A stretch of 64,000 nucleotides of DNA from Endomychus coccineus (Eukaryota > Arthropoda > Insecta > Coleoptera > Endomychidae). The stretch spans positions 261,331,736 through 261,395,735 of the forward strand of contig OY294067.1 of NCBI GenBank assembly GCA_958510875.1, written 5' to 3'. The notes under the pieces are model-generated. The model had not been told where the DNA came from and ran no database searches. It saw only the letters and a list, made by a program, of their open reading frames with translations. Position 1 is the first letter of the stretch. Each line of letters begins with the position of its first letter. The position numbers were made by a program, and so were the translations under genes. Below are positions 23,084-33,342 of this stretch, piece after piece.

Positions 23084-25119
23084 TGGATCTAATACATTAT
23101 GCACCAATTACCGCAAGTATAATTTTTGGCTTATTCGTTCAGTGACAGGACGAATAACTTTACCCTCTAACCAAAGAATTGTAATTTGATGATCGGATGA
23201 AAGAATTCGCAGCCCAAAAATTTAGAAGAGTTACTTTTGAGTACCTACCTTTAATGTATTAAAAATAATTATTACATTATAATAATAGCAGGAACGTATT
23301 CATAGCCTTTCAGTGGGTGGGGGATTGGTGGAAGGGTCATAACCACCAAATTGCGTTTTAATCCCATATGTTAAAGTGAAATAACGCTTTTTACCTCTGG
23401 TATCTGCTTTTGAGCACCGGGTGGTAGTTGCCAAATCTAATCTAATTTGAGGGGGGGGGGGTCCTCTAACCCCCACCAAATAATACGTACGCGCTCTAGA
23501 AGACCATCGGATCCGCGCTAGATGATATCAAAAGGAAATATGATGGCCTGCGTTTTAGACGTAGACGGCCAAACTTTCCTTCGTGAATGTAAGTATTGGT
23601 CATCGAAATTCAATACTAGCCACCTCAATCTCCTGATTTGCATCTGTAAAAATACTTTCTTTAGAGGAACATGGAGTAGCTTGTGTGTCTAGTGGAAATA
23701 TAAGTAATACATATGAAGAATACTTGAGACTACCACATTTTCCACATTAAACTTCATCAAGCGACGACGAAAATAATAAATTGCTTGCGGAGACTCATAA
23801 ATTTTGAAGTTCTCTAGCCGAAAGTGTACTCTGGCCCTAATACGCTTTCATTCTAACATTTAAATGATCCGTCAAATTAGATTGTGTGTTGTTTCAGGAA
23901 CATGTTAAAAGTGTTGAGCGGTCAACTTGAATTATTACTCCGGCTTTGAAATAAAGCCGGGCAGGTACAAGTTCCTTGTGTCGAAAATAGTCTCTACATC
24001 CGCTGTCTAAACCACTAAGAGCTTTTAGAAAAGTATTATTGTTGCGACGATTTCCCAGAATTGCCCGGGGGCCATGCCACATTTAGGTAACAGTAATTCA
24101 CGAGCCTGTAAAAGGCAACATTTTTTCGTTTCACGGAATTTTCAACGTGATCTTACTTTCTCTATCCCATTGGTATTCATTTATTGCTTAGCCTCCAGGA
24201 ACCCAGGCAATTCAAGAACTGAAACCTGCAACTATTCGCTTTGTTGTGTCAAAAACAAGACAAACAAAAGGGAATAAATCATGATGTACGATTGTTAAAT
24301 CTAATAAAGAAATAAAACATCGCTGTTTGAGTCTATTGTTATATATTTTAATAATAAGTAAATAGTTTTGTATACCATGTGTGTAGATCTCGTGTATTTT
24401 ATTATCATGAATAAACGAGCAGCTATTAATAATTCAGATAGGAGAAAGTTTTTATATTTTTCAATCAGATTTATCGAAGCAAACCATGAAGGAGTGATTT
24501 ATTACTGATATATGTCATCGTGACATGCCAATTAGTTCATAAGTTATCAGTTCGTCGTTATGCTTCAATTCTGCTAATTGTAATATATTTTAATTGATAA
24601 ATTTGTTTGAGTGCATCAGTGACAGTTCACTCCTGATAGAAACTATACGGGGTGTGGTGTGTCTTCAAAATCTGCGACAGAAATTCTTCGATATCGATAT
24701 GCGCAAAATGTAACATTTTTTCTTGAGTAATAATGAATATGATTTGGAAAATGCAGTTGTACTACCTTAAATATGCAGACAAGTCTTAAACGTTCACGAA
24801 AGGAGGGATACGTGGGATTATTCCTTTTTATAGCATTTGTGCATTAGGAGCTTCACCCCTACCATGTACAATATAGGGGCCAAAATGGACGAAAAAATCT
24901 CATTTTTTATATTAATCATTATTAATATGATCGAGACACCTCAGTTTGGGAAAATTGTGTACCCAGCATACAAACTAAATTTAAAAAATCAGGTCCCTAC
25001 TCTAAAAGGGTGAAATTTTTGTATCAAAAAATTCGCTCTTCTAATCATTTGTTTTTTATTAGTGATATCTCTAAAAATTTCAAGCAATTTGGAAAATATT
25101 TAGCCTTGCCTTATGATTC
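23084..25119. other. Intergenic DNA with a 13-G run
   Basis: A homopolymer G run sits at about 23451-23463, next to GTCCTCTAACCCCCACC. Short open frames at 23894-24277 show no domain. Nothing else recognised. Confidence 0.5.
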
Positions 25120-25400
25120 AACAGTTATAAATAAAATTCTCAGGAAATAGGTCACACTAACACATATATGCTCATTATTCTCGTCTATATGTACGTTTTG
25201 GTGTCTCGACCATCATCAGAAGACGTATTACTGTATAAACATGATTTCTTAAACCTAATTGTATCACCAAATCGCGTCCTTATCGCACTAATTCCAATTA
25301 AAAATGCCCACGTCACCGAAAAGAAACAAAAAGACGAACAATCGAAATCATAACACAATTAATGTGTTAAGTATATAAATTAAGAATCCGCTGCTAAGCA
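25120..25400 (-). mobile_element. PLE-1 terminal repeat, copy B
   Basis: Shared blocks: CTCAGGAAATAGGTCACACT, the hammerhead region (25182-25225), ATGATTTCTTAAACCTAATT, GTATCACCAAATCGCGTCC, TTCCAATTAAAAATGCCCAC, and AATCCGCTGCTAAGCA. It lies downstream, in minus-strand sense, of the PLE coding remnant at 25500-26035. That is where a PLE pseudo-LTR is expected. Confidence 0.85.
25182..25225 (-). ncRNA. PLE-1 hammerhead, copy B, mutated
   Basis: On the minus strand: CGTCTT, CTGATGA, GGTCGAGACACC, then AAAAC in place of GAAAC, GTAC, then ATATAGACG. Stem I is kept, but the conserved G of GAAA is A and stem II is distorted. It is likely inactive. Confidence 0.7.
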
Positions 25401-25499
25401 ATATTCTTATGAGCTCTATAGACATATCGAATCACAGTATGTAATACGACTAAAGAAATGAACTAAAAATATAACGTCCGAGGATCCCCTTCCAAACCA

Positions 25500-26035
25500 G
25501 ATGTTGAAGATTATGAGGTAATAGAAAAAGGTTGTCAGACCGTATTAGAACTATTGCCTTTGAACATTCTACCCAAAATATACATACATATACAATATAA
25601 AGACGTATGTAGGAATTTGCAAGGGTCTGAATTAATTAAATTTGTGTGAATCTGACTTAATGATTGAATATCTGTTCTATAATTCACAGACTTTGAGTAA
25701 CGTTTTATGCGAATCATCTCCAGAATAGATCTTTTATAATAATTGGTTTCCTTAGGTAAAATATTAACATTTTTGTAATCCAATTGATGGTTATAATCAA
25801 AGCAGTGTTTAGCAAGGGCCGTGGCAGTTTTTGTTTCTTGCACTATACTTATGGCCATACATTATATTTTGTAAATATTGTTTAGAGATTCCTGTATAAG
25901 TTCCACCGCAATCTAAACAATTTAATTTGTATACTGTGAGGGTTTGTTTATCTTTAGGTATTGAAGGTTTTGGGTTTGAAAAATACTTCACAGTTAGTAG
26001 GCTTAAGCGCAACATTTATTTCATACTTTTTTCAA
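25500..26035 (-). pseudogene. PLE-1 C-terminal coding region with GIY-YIG
   Basis: Minus-strand frames carry the end of a Penelope-like polyprotein. One frame (26015-25809) has TVKYFSNPKPSIPKDKQ, then VYKLNCLDCGGTYTGIS, the GIY-YIG endonuclease signature (VYxLxCxxCxxxYIGxT), then YGHKYS. The next (25858-25535) has ATALAKHCFDYNHQLDYKN and SILEMIRIK, the conserved C-terminal H and E region. The two overlap out of frame, so there is a frameshift. The RT domain is missing. In intact PLEs this nuclease provides the nick that primes reverse transcription. Confidence 0.85.
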
Positions 26036-28100
26036 TATATGTATGTACATGTACATGTATATAATTTAGAATTCATAATAGATTCTAATACAAACGTCTA
26101 AAAAAATAATAATTTTTTTGGATAAAATCGTTTAATTGTCATTGAATAGAATCAGCCATTACGTGATGAAAATACATTATCACCTTCAAATAAAACAACT
26201 ATTACAAGTTAAATATAATCTTGTTTATGTAGTCTTTAATTATTTATCAAGGGTTTTTGAAAATGTGCACTCAAACTGCACCCTGTTTCATCTACGTACA
26301 TGTTATCTGAGAAAAAACTTTTTGCGCATCTTGATTTTGACTCAAATAGAATTCCCAAGTTTCCATACCTCATAACAAATTTTGAAATCAGTTGAGAAAT
26401 AAATATTTTTTTATAGTTTCTATAGGAAGATTTGTTATCGGAAACTGTTAATAATCAAACAATATACAATATTTTCCTCTGTTCAAATAAATGGTGGGAG
26501 TCGTCGTAACCTTATGCTGATACTATTCTAGATTTAATAAATAATCTCTGTTATGATTATGATTTATTCTTAATTCCTCATAACATTTAATATTATCATG
26601 TTTCTGTGCTATTCAAGTGAGTGGAAAAACAGTTAGTATGAAAACATTTATACCGATTTCGATCATGTGTTCCTCTATTTCAAGTTTGGAATAAAAATTA
26701 TGTTTAGCCATAATAACAATTAAAATCAAGATGCTCCTTAATTTTCACTAATGATGTTCCACCAAGGGAATCCAAAATTTTAATAATTTTATTATTTTCC
26801 AACAAGTCAAAAAACAAATTGATGTTCATTATGAAGTTTTAATTCAATTTCTTAACCGCAAAAATTCAGAAAATGGGGAAGCAAATAAGTCATTTAAATA
26901 TTTGTTTAGGCAAAAAAAATATCTATTAAACCATTTGGATATCATACTATTTGTGTTTCATCAGCAAGTAACATCTTTAGTCAAGTTAATATTTCTATGA
27001 ATATTGTGTTATAAACACCCGGAATTATTTTTCTTTTCGATTAACATTTTACCAAATAAATTTACAAAATAGTCATCCCTCTTCGCCAATAATGTATCAA
27101 TGTAGAAGCAAGAAGTCGATTTGATTATTGTATTAACTTGAACCACCTTATTTTTAGGACCTGGTATATTGTTTGTTCTCTTCCTTCTTGGGAACAATAA
27201 ATATCACATAAATATACGTACGCGAGTTTTCGTTGTGCCAAGAATAACAACTACGCTTTCAAAACCTGATTCACGAAGACATAATATTTTGGTACCAAAT
27301 AAACATAAAAGTGTTTTAACCAAATATAACTTCATTCTAGCATGTGGGACTCGAAATGTAAATACTCCAACATGATTAACGTTAAAATATGAGGTTCGTG
27401 CCGCATGTGTGGATTTTAATTCTTTACGACGCCAATTTTATTTATGCCGTATTGTATTGTTTGGTATTTGCAACGCGGGTTCTCTATCTTTTTCTATATG
27501 TATCTACTTCCTTATATCTTCTCAAACTTCGATGTCATTATTCAGAATATTGGTAAAGACTTATTTAAATGCAATCGTGCATTCAATTAAATTGAAACAC
27601 AAAGGCATTTAATGATGTTGTAAAGATTCCCAAAGTTTCTAGTGAAAACTCCTTCATATTCGGTCATCATATACAAATCACCTGATCTTCGTAATTTGGA
27701 AACTCACTCAACGATAGTGGCGTTATCTACCTGTGAATTACATAGTAAAACAATTGCCTCCAATAAGGATGTCGTGACACCCCCCACCATTCACTTTCAT
27801 GCGAAATTCAGGAAATGTGAAAGCTCCAATATTGACCTTTATAGCACTTTTAAAATAAGAGTTAGAGTATAAGGTCATTTTTTCCGTTTCGTTCAACTTC
27901 TATCATAAAAGTATTCGAAGGTTGTAAAGAAGCTTAAATTTTGAAATATCATTTGTCTTGAATCAGGCAGTAAATACGAATATTACACGTAAATTACGGT
28001 TAAATAGTTCATTATTTCAACAGATATGCGTGAACTCCGAATATGTATTCCGTGATTGTCACTTTTCTAAATCTCCGTAATTTTGAATAAGTGTAATTAT
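26036..28100. other. AT-rich intergenic DNA
   Basis: About 2 kb with no supported gene. Small frames at 26136-26375, 27009-27197, 27169-27375 and 27642-27872 lack any domain. A loose repeat (GAAATGT.AA..CTCCAA) occurs near 27355 and 27815. Confidence 0.5.
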
Positions 28101-28215
28101 TTCGATAAATGAATTGAATTTATGCCCGCTTAAAAATTGCATTCATTCCGATTAACTTGTGTTGCAAAAACGGGGATCTGGTAAATTGACGCATCAAAAT
28201 TTGAACAGCCTTATG

Positions 28216-28224
28216 TATAAAAAG
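28216..28224 (+). promoter_or_regulatory. TATA box
   Basis: GTATAAAAAGGGCG is a strong core-promoter TATA in a suitable context. A start would be expected near 28245-28250, though I see no clear initiator. Confidence 0.4.
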
Positions 28225-28821
28225 GGCGAACAACCAAAAAACTCCGATAACATTTGTTTACTGTGCCAAGAGGGACTACCGAGATATCATGAGCGCGAAT
28301 TTTAGATCTAAAAAGTAGCGTCATTTTCAAGCATTAATCGGGACATAAATAAAAAAGCCTCGGCACAAAATAAGGAATTGGTGGTGCGGACTTGACCAGA
28401 ACCTCGAAAACATATAAAAGCAGTGACAGACAAAAGATCGATCTCTTTTGTTATTTTGATTATCAATAAGTACCGTTCAAGTGTGATTATATTAATATCA
28501 GAGTAATTATTATCCGAGTTCAAGTCAGATTTAAAATTTGAATTAACAATAGTGTTTCCGTTTAGTGAATTTTACATAAGGTAAATGATAGCTTAATAGT
28601 TTATATTTTTTTGGGCATTACGATATATTGATTCCCGTAGTTTGTGATTGGAAACCGTTTGTATGATACATGAGTTCCGTAGCTTTCAGTAATTTGTATT
28701 GTTATATTTGAGTTTATCCCGTCATAGGTCAGACCGCGCACGATTTGAATCCGCACGTGAATTGAAATATTCAAGTAATTGTATGGTGTGTACAGAGTGT
28801 GTATGTTTGAACGACAGGGGT

Positions 28822-28878
28822 GTCTTTGGTATATTTGTGCACGCTGTGATCTACCGGAAGTATAAGTATATCCTAGAC
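28822..28878 (+). ncRNA. Hairpin 1 of conserved-core array
   Basis: The 27-nt core is at 28837-28863 (its last 20 bases read CTGTGATCTACCGGAAGTAT). The left arm 28822-28836 and right arm 28864-28878 pair as 9 contiguous bp (with G-U pairs), a 2x2 mismatch, then GTCT with AGAC. The arm sequence is unlike that of the other two copies. Confidence 0.65.
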
Positions 28879-28883
28879 GACCA

Positions 28884-28939
28884 AACCACCTACGACTTGT
28901 GTACGCTGTGATCTACCGGAAGTATAAGCTTGGGTGGTT
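28884..28939 (+). ncRNA. Hairpin 2 of conserved-core array
   Basis: The core at 28899-28925 differs from hairpin 1 by one base. CTT pairs with AAG next to the core. After a small internal loop, AACCACC (28884-28890) pairs perfectly with GGTGGTT (28933-28939). Confidence 0.6.
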
Positions 28940-29015
28940 GTGTGATTGATAATCGTAATTACCCCTTATCCGTATGAGAAGCCCCGGCCGTGGGTGTAGG
29001 GGTTATAGTAGATCC

Positions 29016-29070
29016 GATAGTTAGGGTTTGTGCACGCTGTGACCTACCGGAAGTATAAGCCCTAATTGTC
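29016..29070 (+). ncRNA. Hairpin 3 of conserved-core array
   Basis: The core at 29030-29056 differs from hairpin 1 by one base (GACC for GATC). GATAGTTAGGGTTT (29016-29029) and AAGCCCTAATTGTC (29057-29070) pair over 14 contiguous positions, including a few G-U pairs. Confidence 0.7.
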
Positions 29071-29799
29071 TAGAATCTGAATCTGCAAAGTGTATGAAAT
29101 CTAACACTGTCATACAATTACCGGGCACTCCGTTGAAAGCTAGTAGTGGGTTAAATGACAGAATAAACTCAATCAGAGTAGTTATTCGAATATACCGTAA
29201 AATCTGATATCGTATAATCGTAAAACTAGTGCAGGCCAATATTTTCCGATCCGACCAAATTTCAACTGTTCAATATATCGTAGTGTGTTATGAACATTTC
29301 AAGTAATAATGCTATCTGAATGATTACCGTACACCGCCTATTGCTCTAGGAACTGTAAACCATTTATCAACCGATTCCGTACCGTTGAATTGAAATTAAA
29401 TACCGAACATATCGTAAAAATAGATATGTTGTAACAGTTTTCTTTTACCGTTTGAGCTTCCTTACATTTTCCACCTGGGTGGATTTTTGTGAATAATACA
29501 GTTCAATTGCATTTATTAATTATTCTGAAAGTGTATTTATTGTTATTATATATGTAATATTTGGAATTCCCCGTTTTATTAAGTTATTTCTGCTCCATCT
29601 TTAAATGAGCTAAGTTTTAACCAGGTATCAATTGTGATTAAAGCCTACAATTTTGATACTGTTTTCTGCCCAATGAGCCCTGGTTTTACTTCACTGTACC
29701 TACCCTAGGGACAAGGCCATCTATAGATAGCATAGTGACAAGCCTTGTGGTGAGGATCCTAGCAGAAGTCCTTAAAAGAAGTAAACCTCTAGAAAAATC

Positions 29800-29817
29800 T
29801 GGCGCCCGAGGATTTGA
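29800..29817 (+). promoter_or_regulatory. Candidate tRNA-Lys primer-binding site
   Basis: TGGCGCCCGAGGATTTGA starts with TGG, complementary to the tRNA CCA end. Its first ten bases fit tRNA-Lys(UUU). Downstream bases diverge, so the site is partial or decayed. Confidence 0.4.
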
Positions 29818-30898
29818 AGCTTACCACAGTAAGCAGTTTACCGAAAAGCGACAAGGTACACGTCATAAGGTGAATTACTGAATAAAAATAACCTCAAACT
29901 TTGACACTTGTAAGCTAGTATCACACAGCTTTATATACAGTTACCACATCAAGATGATTAAAAAAGTAACAAAGCAATAACAAACAATTTTGCCTGTACA
30001 TACAATATATCAATACATAATTCAAAATCATTTAGGTCCATGAACTAGATACGTAGCTTTAACTAAACAACGTTCATGCTTTTTCACACAAGCAACCAGT
30101 GTCACTAATATATATACTTTAACTAGAAGATCATAGAAAGATATAATCGCAAGGTACAAAAAATGTAGTAAAATACGGGATCAGAACTTTTAAGGTTTTA
30201 AAAAGCAAATTCCATCGCTGAGAAATGCAACTCCCAAATGTTTGCATCACTTATAATGCACAATATAGATAGCTTTATAAGTACATACTGTTGTTGTCAG
30301 ATGACATGTAATTTTATACACGATGTATTGGATGGAATAGTGACCGCGGACTGTGATAATCTATTCGAGCTTTAGCAAAAAATATTACTACAGGAAATGG
30401 TGGTCGCGACGCTCGAAGAAAATAGCGATATAAAGGCAATTAACAACCAAGAGTTATAATTAATGAAAAAATCGTTAAATTATCTCCGAAACATGGTTGA
30501 AGAAATCCTTTAATGATTTCTTTAAACTGACAAAATTATTAGTAAGTTGGGATCTGGTATCTACCGTCACAACAAATACATGCTTGAATTCGGAACGTTC
30601 TCGGTGTAATTAATAACAGCCCACTGTCATTTTTCAAGTCGCTCGACAGCTCCTTAAATCTAGCATTATGATCTTACAAACGCATGCATACACTATGTCT
30701 AGATGACAAGACCATCTATTAGCCTATTAGCGTATTATAAGATTTCTTTATGATCATTCGTCATACGGAGTACGGTTGTGGTGTATTAGAAATAAACACC
30801 CTCTTCACTTGCCTCTCAAGATCCATGAAATTCAATTGAAAACGTATGTAATGACTAAACTGTTTTCGATTAAATAATGTTACTTCTCACCAATCCTT
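29818..30898. other. AT-rich intergenic DNA
   Basis: Nothing recognised. No gag frame follows the primer-binding-like site. Confidence 0.5.
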
Positions 30899-31020
30899 CA
30901 CAATATCATAAGTTATATATAAATTCTCGGAAAATAGGTCACTGTAACACATATGCTTATTATTTTCGTCTTTACGTGCGTTTCGGTCTCAGGACCATCA
31001 TCAGAAGATGTATCAATGTC
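30899..31020 (-). mobile_element. PLE-1 terminal repeat fragment
   Basis: AAATTCTCGGAAAATAGGTC, ACACATATGCTTATTATTTT and the hammerhead match the PLE-1 terminal repeat. The copy stops just past the ribozyme. LINE-A sequence follows from about 31040. Confidence 0.85.
30967..31010 (-). ncRNA. Hammerhead ribozyme with complete core (PLE-1)
   Basis: On the minus strand: stem I side CATCTT, box CTGATGA, stem II GGTC-CTGA-GACC, box GAAA, a two-pair stem III (AC with GT) closed by loop GCAC, cleavage triplet GTA, and returning stem I strand AAGACG. Stem I pairs at five of six positions, with one A-C mismatch; other copies have CGTCTT, which pairs fully. All conserved nucleotides of the type I hammerhead are present. 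The very short stem III is typical of PLE hammerheads. It is the only PLE-1 copy here with an undamaged core. Confidence 0.85.
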
Positions 31021-31039
31021 TTCTGATGTCTTCACACTG

Positions 31040-31140
31040 CTGTAGCTCCTCATACTCTAGGGAGCACAGATTCGACCTGTTCTGAAATACTGTTCACATG
31101 TTTGGAGTTGAACTACCAAGCATACGCTGAATATTTTAAG
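31040..31140 (+). mobile_element. LINE-A fragment
   Basis: This matches 42745-42835 (CTCATACTCTAGGGAGCACA, GATTCGACCTGTTCTG, GTTCACATGTTTGGAGTT, ACATACGCTGAA-like phrase). It encodes the EYCSHVWSSAPK region in a shifted, damaged form. It is about 100 bp, inserted or joined next to the PLE-1 fragment. Confidence 0.7.
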
Positions 31141-31814
31141 CCCGCATACACGAAGCGTATTTTGATGGTTCTGGTACGACGGCACCGGCGCCGGAACACG
31201 CCAGACCCCCGCTGGTCGCCTTGACCGAACACACACGGCTGAGTCTTTTTCCGCACTTGGGAGCTCAACTTCATGCTTCAAAGCCAGGCGTACAAAATCT
31301 ATCTGTGGCTTGTAGTTGTCTGAATGATTTTAGTGGAATACGGACGAGAAAACTGACAGCATCATAAATGTGAAAGATCAGTTGGAACGGTTCTCTTCTC
31401 CTGAACGTTTTGAATACAGAACTTTTATGTGATCTCGCCTCGATGATTTAATTTATCTTAACTCACTCCGTATCCACAGCATCATTATACACTTTATCCT
31501 TTGAATAATTGACTAGCTTAAAAGTTTTTTTACTCTGTTCATCATTCACCTTCCATATACAGGTTTTTGTATGTACATTTCAAACCCTTCCAAATAGCCG
31601 CCGATCCAGAAGAGGGGTCATGGGGGTAATGCGCACTCCCCCCCCCCCAGCATGATGTCTTTAATTATTTACTACTCTACTAGTTAATTTGAAAGAGTTC
31701 TTGGCACGTACATCATACACTGAGGAAGATCTGATAGCTGTACGGGAAGTGTCAGAACAGTATGAATCCGAGATTCGAACGAATGAGGGTGTAACACATC
31801 AACGCCAATTCAAT

Positions 31815-32632
31815 TTTTTTGTATACGTCGACTACAGAAGAGGAAAACCTATAATGTTCGAGGAACATCGTGTGAGCCAGTGGTGAAATATTGGGAGGGG
31901 AGATAGGCCTACGAATTTGTCTTAAAAGGTTGGAGGTTATAGCAATAGGGAAAGACCTCACTGGGTAAAGAGTTCCACAATTAGCTGTTCGATAGAAAAT
32001 GAAGTCTGGTGGTAGGAAGAAGTTCCTCAGGTCTCGAGCTTGACAATTAGGGGATGACTAGTTTGAGCTCGTCTAGTCCGCCTATCTGAAATCTCTAGTG
32101 GTGGAACAACAGATGAGATTTGTGATAAACACCGACCATGGAAATATCTATAGAGAAAGGAGAGATCTCCCACTTTTTAACGATGTTCTTTAGAGGCCAA
32201 TGAACTCGTAAGTGTGACATCATCAATCAGATGAATAGCTCTATTCTGGCTAGAATCCAAGAGCTTCAGCGTATGTTTGGAAGCCAATTATGTGAATAGT
32301 AGGACATGTCTCGAATCTGTGCTTCATAAATTATGAGGAGGTGCTGGGATGTGGAGTAGCTCTTGGCACGGAATAGGAAACTAAGTTTCTGTGGAGTGGC
32401 TTTCGCAACGGACCTCACATGATCATCCCATGAGAAGGGATATGGAAGACTTCTCACGAATAGTCGTACCTGACATTATCATGTTAGGGATTGTGGGATC
32501 CTCCTTCCTGGAGAAGACGAAAGCTTGAGTTTTGGTTGCATTAAACTGTACTAGATTATCAGATCCCCAATTCAAAATTTATGCCAGATCTTCATTAATC
32601 GCGTCAAACTGTCTCTATCTCGCTCCTCTGAA
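31815..32632 (-). pseudogene. LINE-A RT C-terminus and 3' end
   Basis: This minus-strand copy is collinear with 42470-43230. It covers the post-catalytic ILKWGSDNLVQFNATKTQAFV region (about 32580-32510), the SWDDHVRSVAKATPQKLSF stretch (32430-32370), the HLLIIYEAQI block, and the C-terminal SEAF..L...KN region. It ends in a TTTTCCTCTTCTGTAGTCGA tail at about 31815-31850. Stops are frequent. It is 5'-truncated at about 32632, where a 40-bp direct repeat begins. Confidence 0.85.
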
Positions 32633-32672
32633 TAGGATATAAATGAATACAAGCTTCCATTGAACCATTTCG
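32632..32672 (+). repeat. Direct repeat, left copy
   Basis: ATAGGATATAAATGAATACA, AGCTTCCATTGAACCATTTCG. It differs by one base from 33302-33342. The copies bracket 629 bp. Confidence 0.9.
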
Positions 32673-33301
32673 AATTTAAAAATAATTCATATCTTGATCA
32701 AGAATCAATATTATACTTAAATTTACTGTAAAAGTTTTGAATCGATTCAATGTATATTTTGGGAAATATGTATTTTTTTAAATTTTCACCAATCCAGAAA
32801 AGGGTGTTTATTACACGATTTCGCTGAAAAACAATAGGGTTTGTCGCCAAACAGCAAACGATTTTTTGTCAAAATTTGAATATGATAGGATCTTTCGTTT
32901 TCGAGTTACCGTGTAAACAAGGATGTTATTACATACATCCGATAAACAGACAGATAGAAGCGAAGAGTATAATAATATTTGAACCTTGTACCTCAGGATC
33001 CATTATATTCTCTCATCAAGCTGTTAAAATATCAAATAAAGTTTAACTAACTAGACGGAACGAATTCGAATTAAACACATAAGTAATTATTTAATTTGGT
33101 CAGTAGTGTGTTAATATATGGTTAAAAGTGGGATGGAATAGAAGATATAAATAAACCCTGAAATATTTACGATATAACATAAAGATCCTAAGATCTCATC
33201 AGTTCTAATCATGTGCTAGGCAGAAATTTCTTTGACGACTTACGAAGTTTTCATTGATTATCAGATATTTTATTCAAGTCTTGACATTTATATTTTTCAC
33301 C

Positions 33302-33342
33302 ATAGGATATAAATGAATACAAGCTTCCATTAAACCATTTCG
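33302..33342 (+). repeat. Direct repeat, right copy
   Basis: Partner of 32632-32672; single difference GAACC to AAACC. Confidence 0.9.

Larger units (their letters stand above)
28100..29817 (+). mobile_element. Putative LTR and leader of an unidentified retroelement
   Basis: Three signals lie in order on the plus strand: a TATA box (28216-28224), a structured repeat array (28822-29070), and a primer-binding-like site TGGCGCCCGAGGATTTGA (29800-29817). The 10 bases TGGCGCCCGA match the complement of the 3' end of tRNA-Lys(UUU); the remainder does not. The stretch is richer in CCG/CGG words than its flanks and has no ORF that I recognise. I did not find a second LTR copy or clear TG..CA ends, and there is no gag or pol after 29820. 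The outer boundaries are therefore guesses. Confidence 0.4.

Noticed and set aside
28308..28523. 71-codon minus frame in the putative LTR
   Set aside because: No domain; it runs against the TATA box and hairpins and is probably chance.
28822..29070. Hammerhead or tRNA-like identity for the three-hairpin core
   Set aside because: The core lacks CTGATGA and GAAA boxes and does not form a cloverleaf, so I leave its class open.
31640..31654. C homopolymer as a functional site
   Set aside because: A simple run similar to the G run at 23451; no further structure seen.
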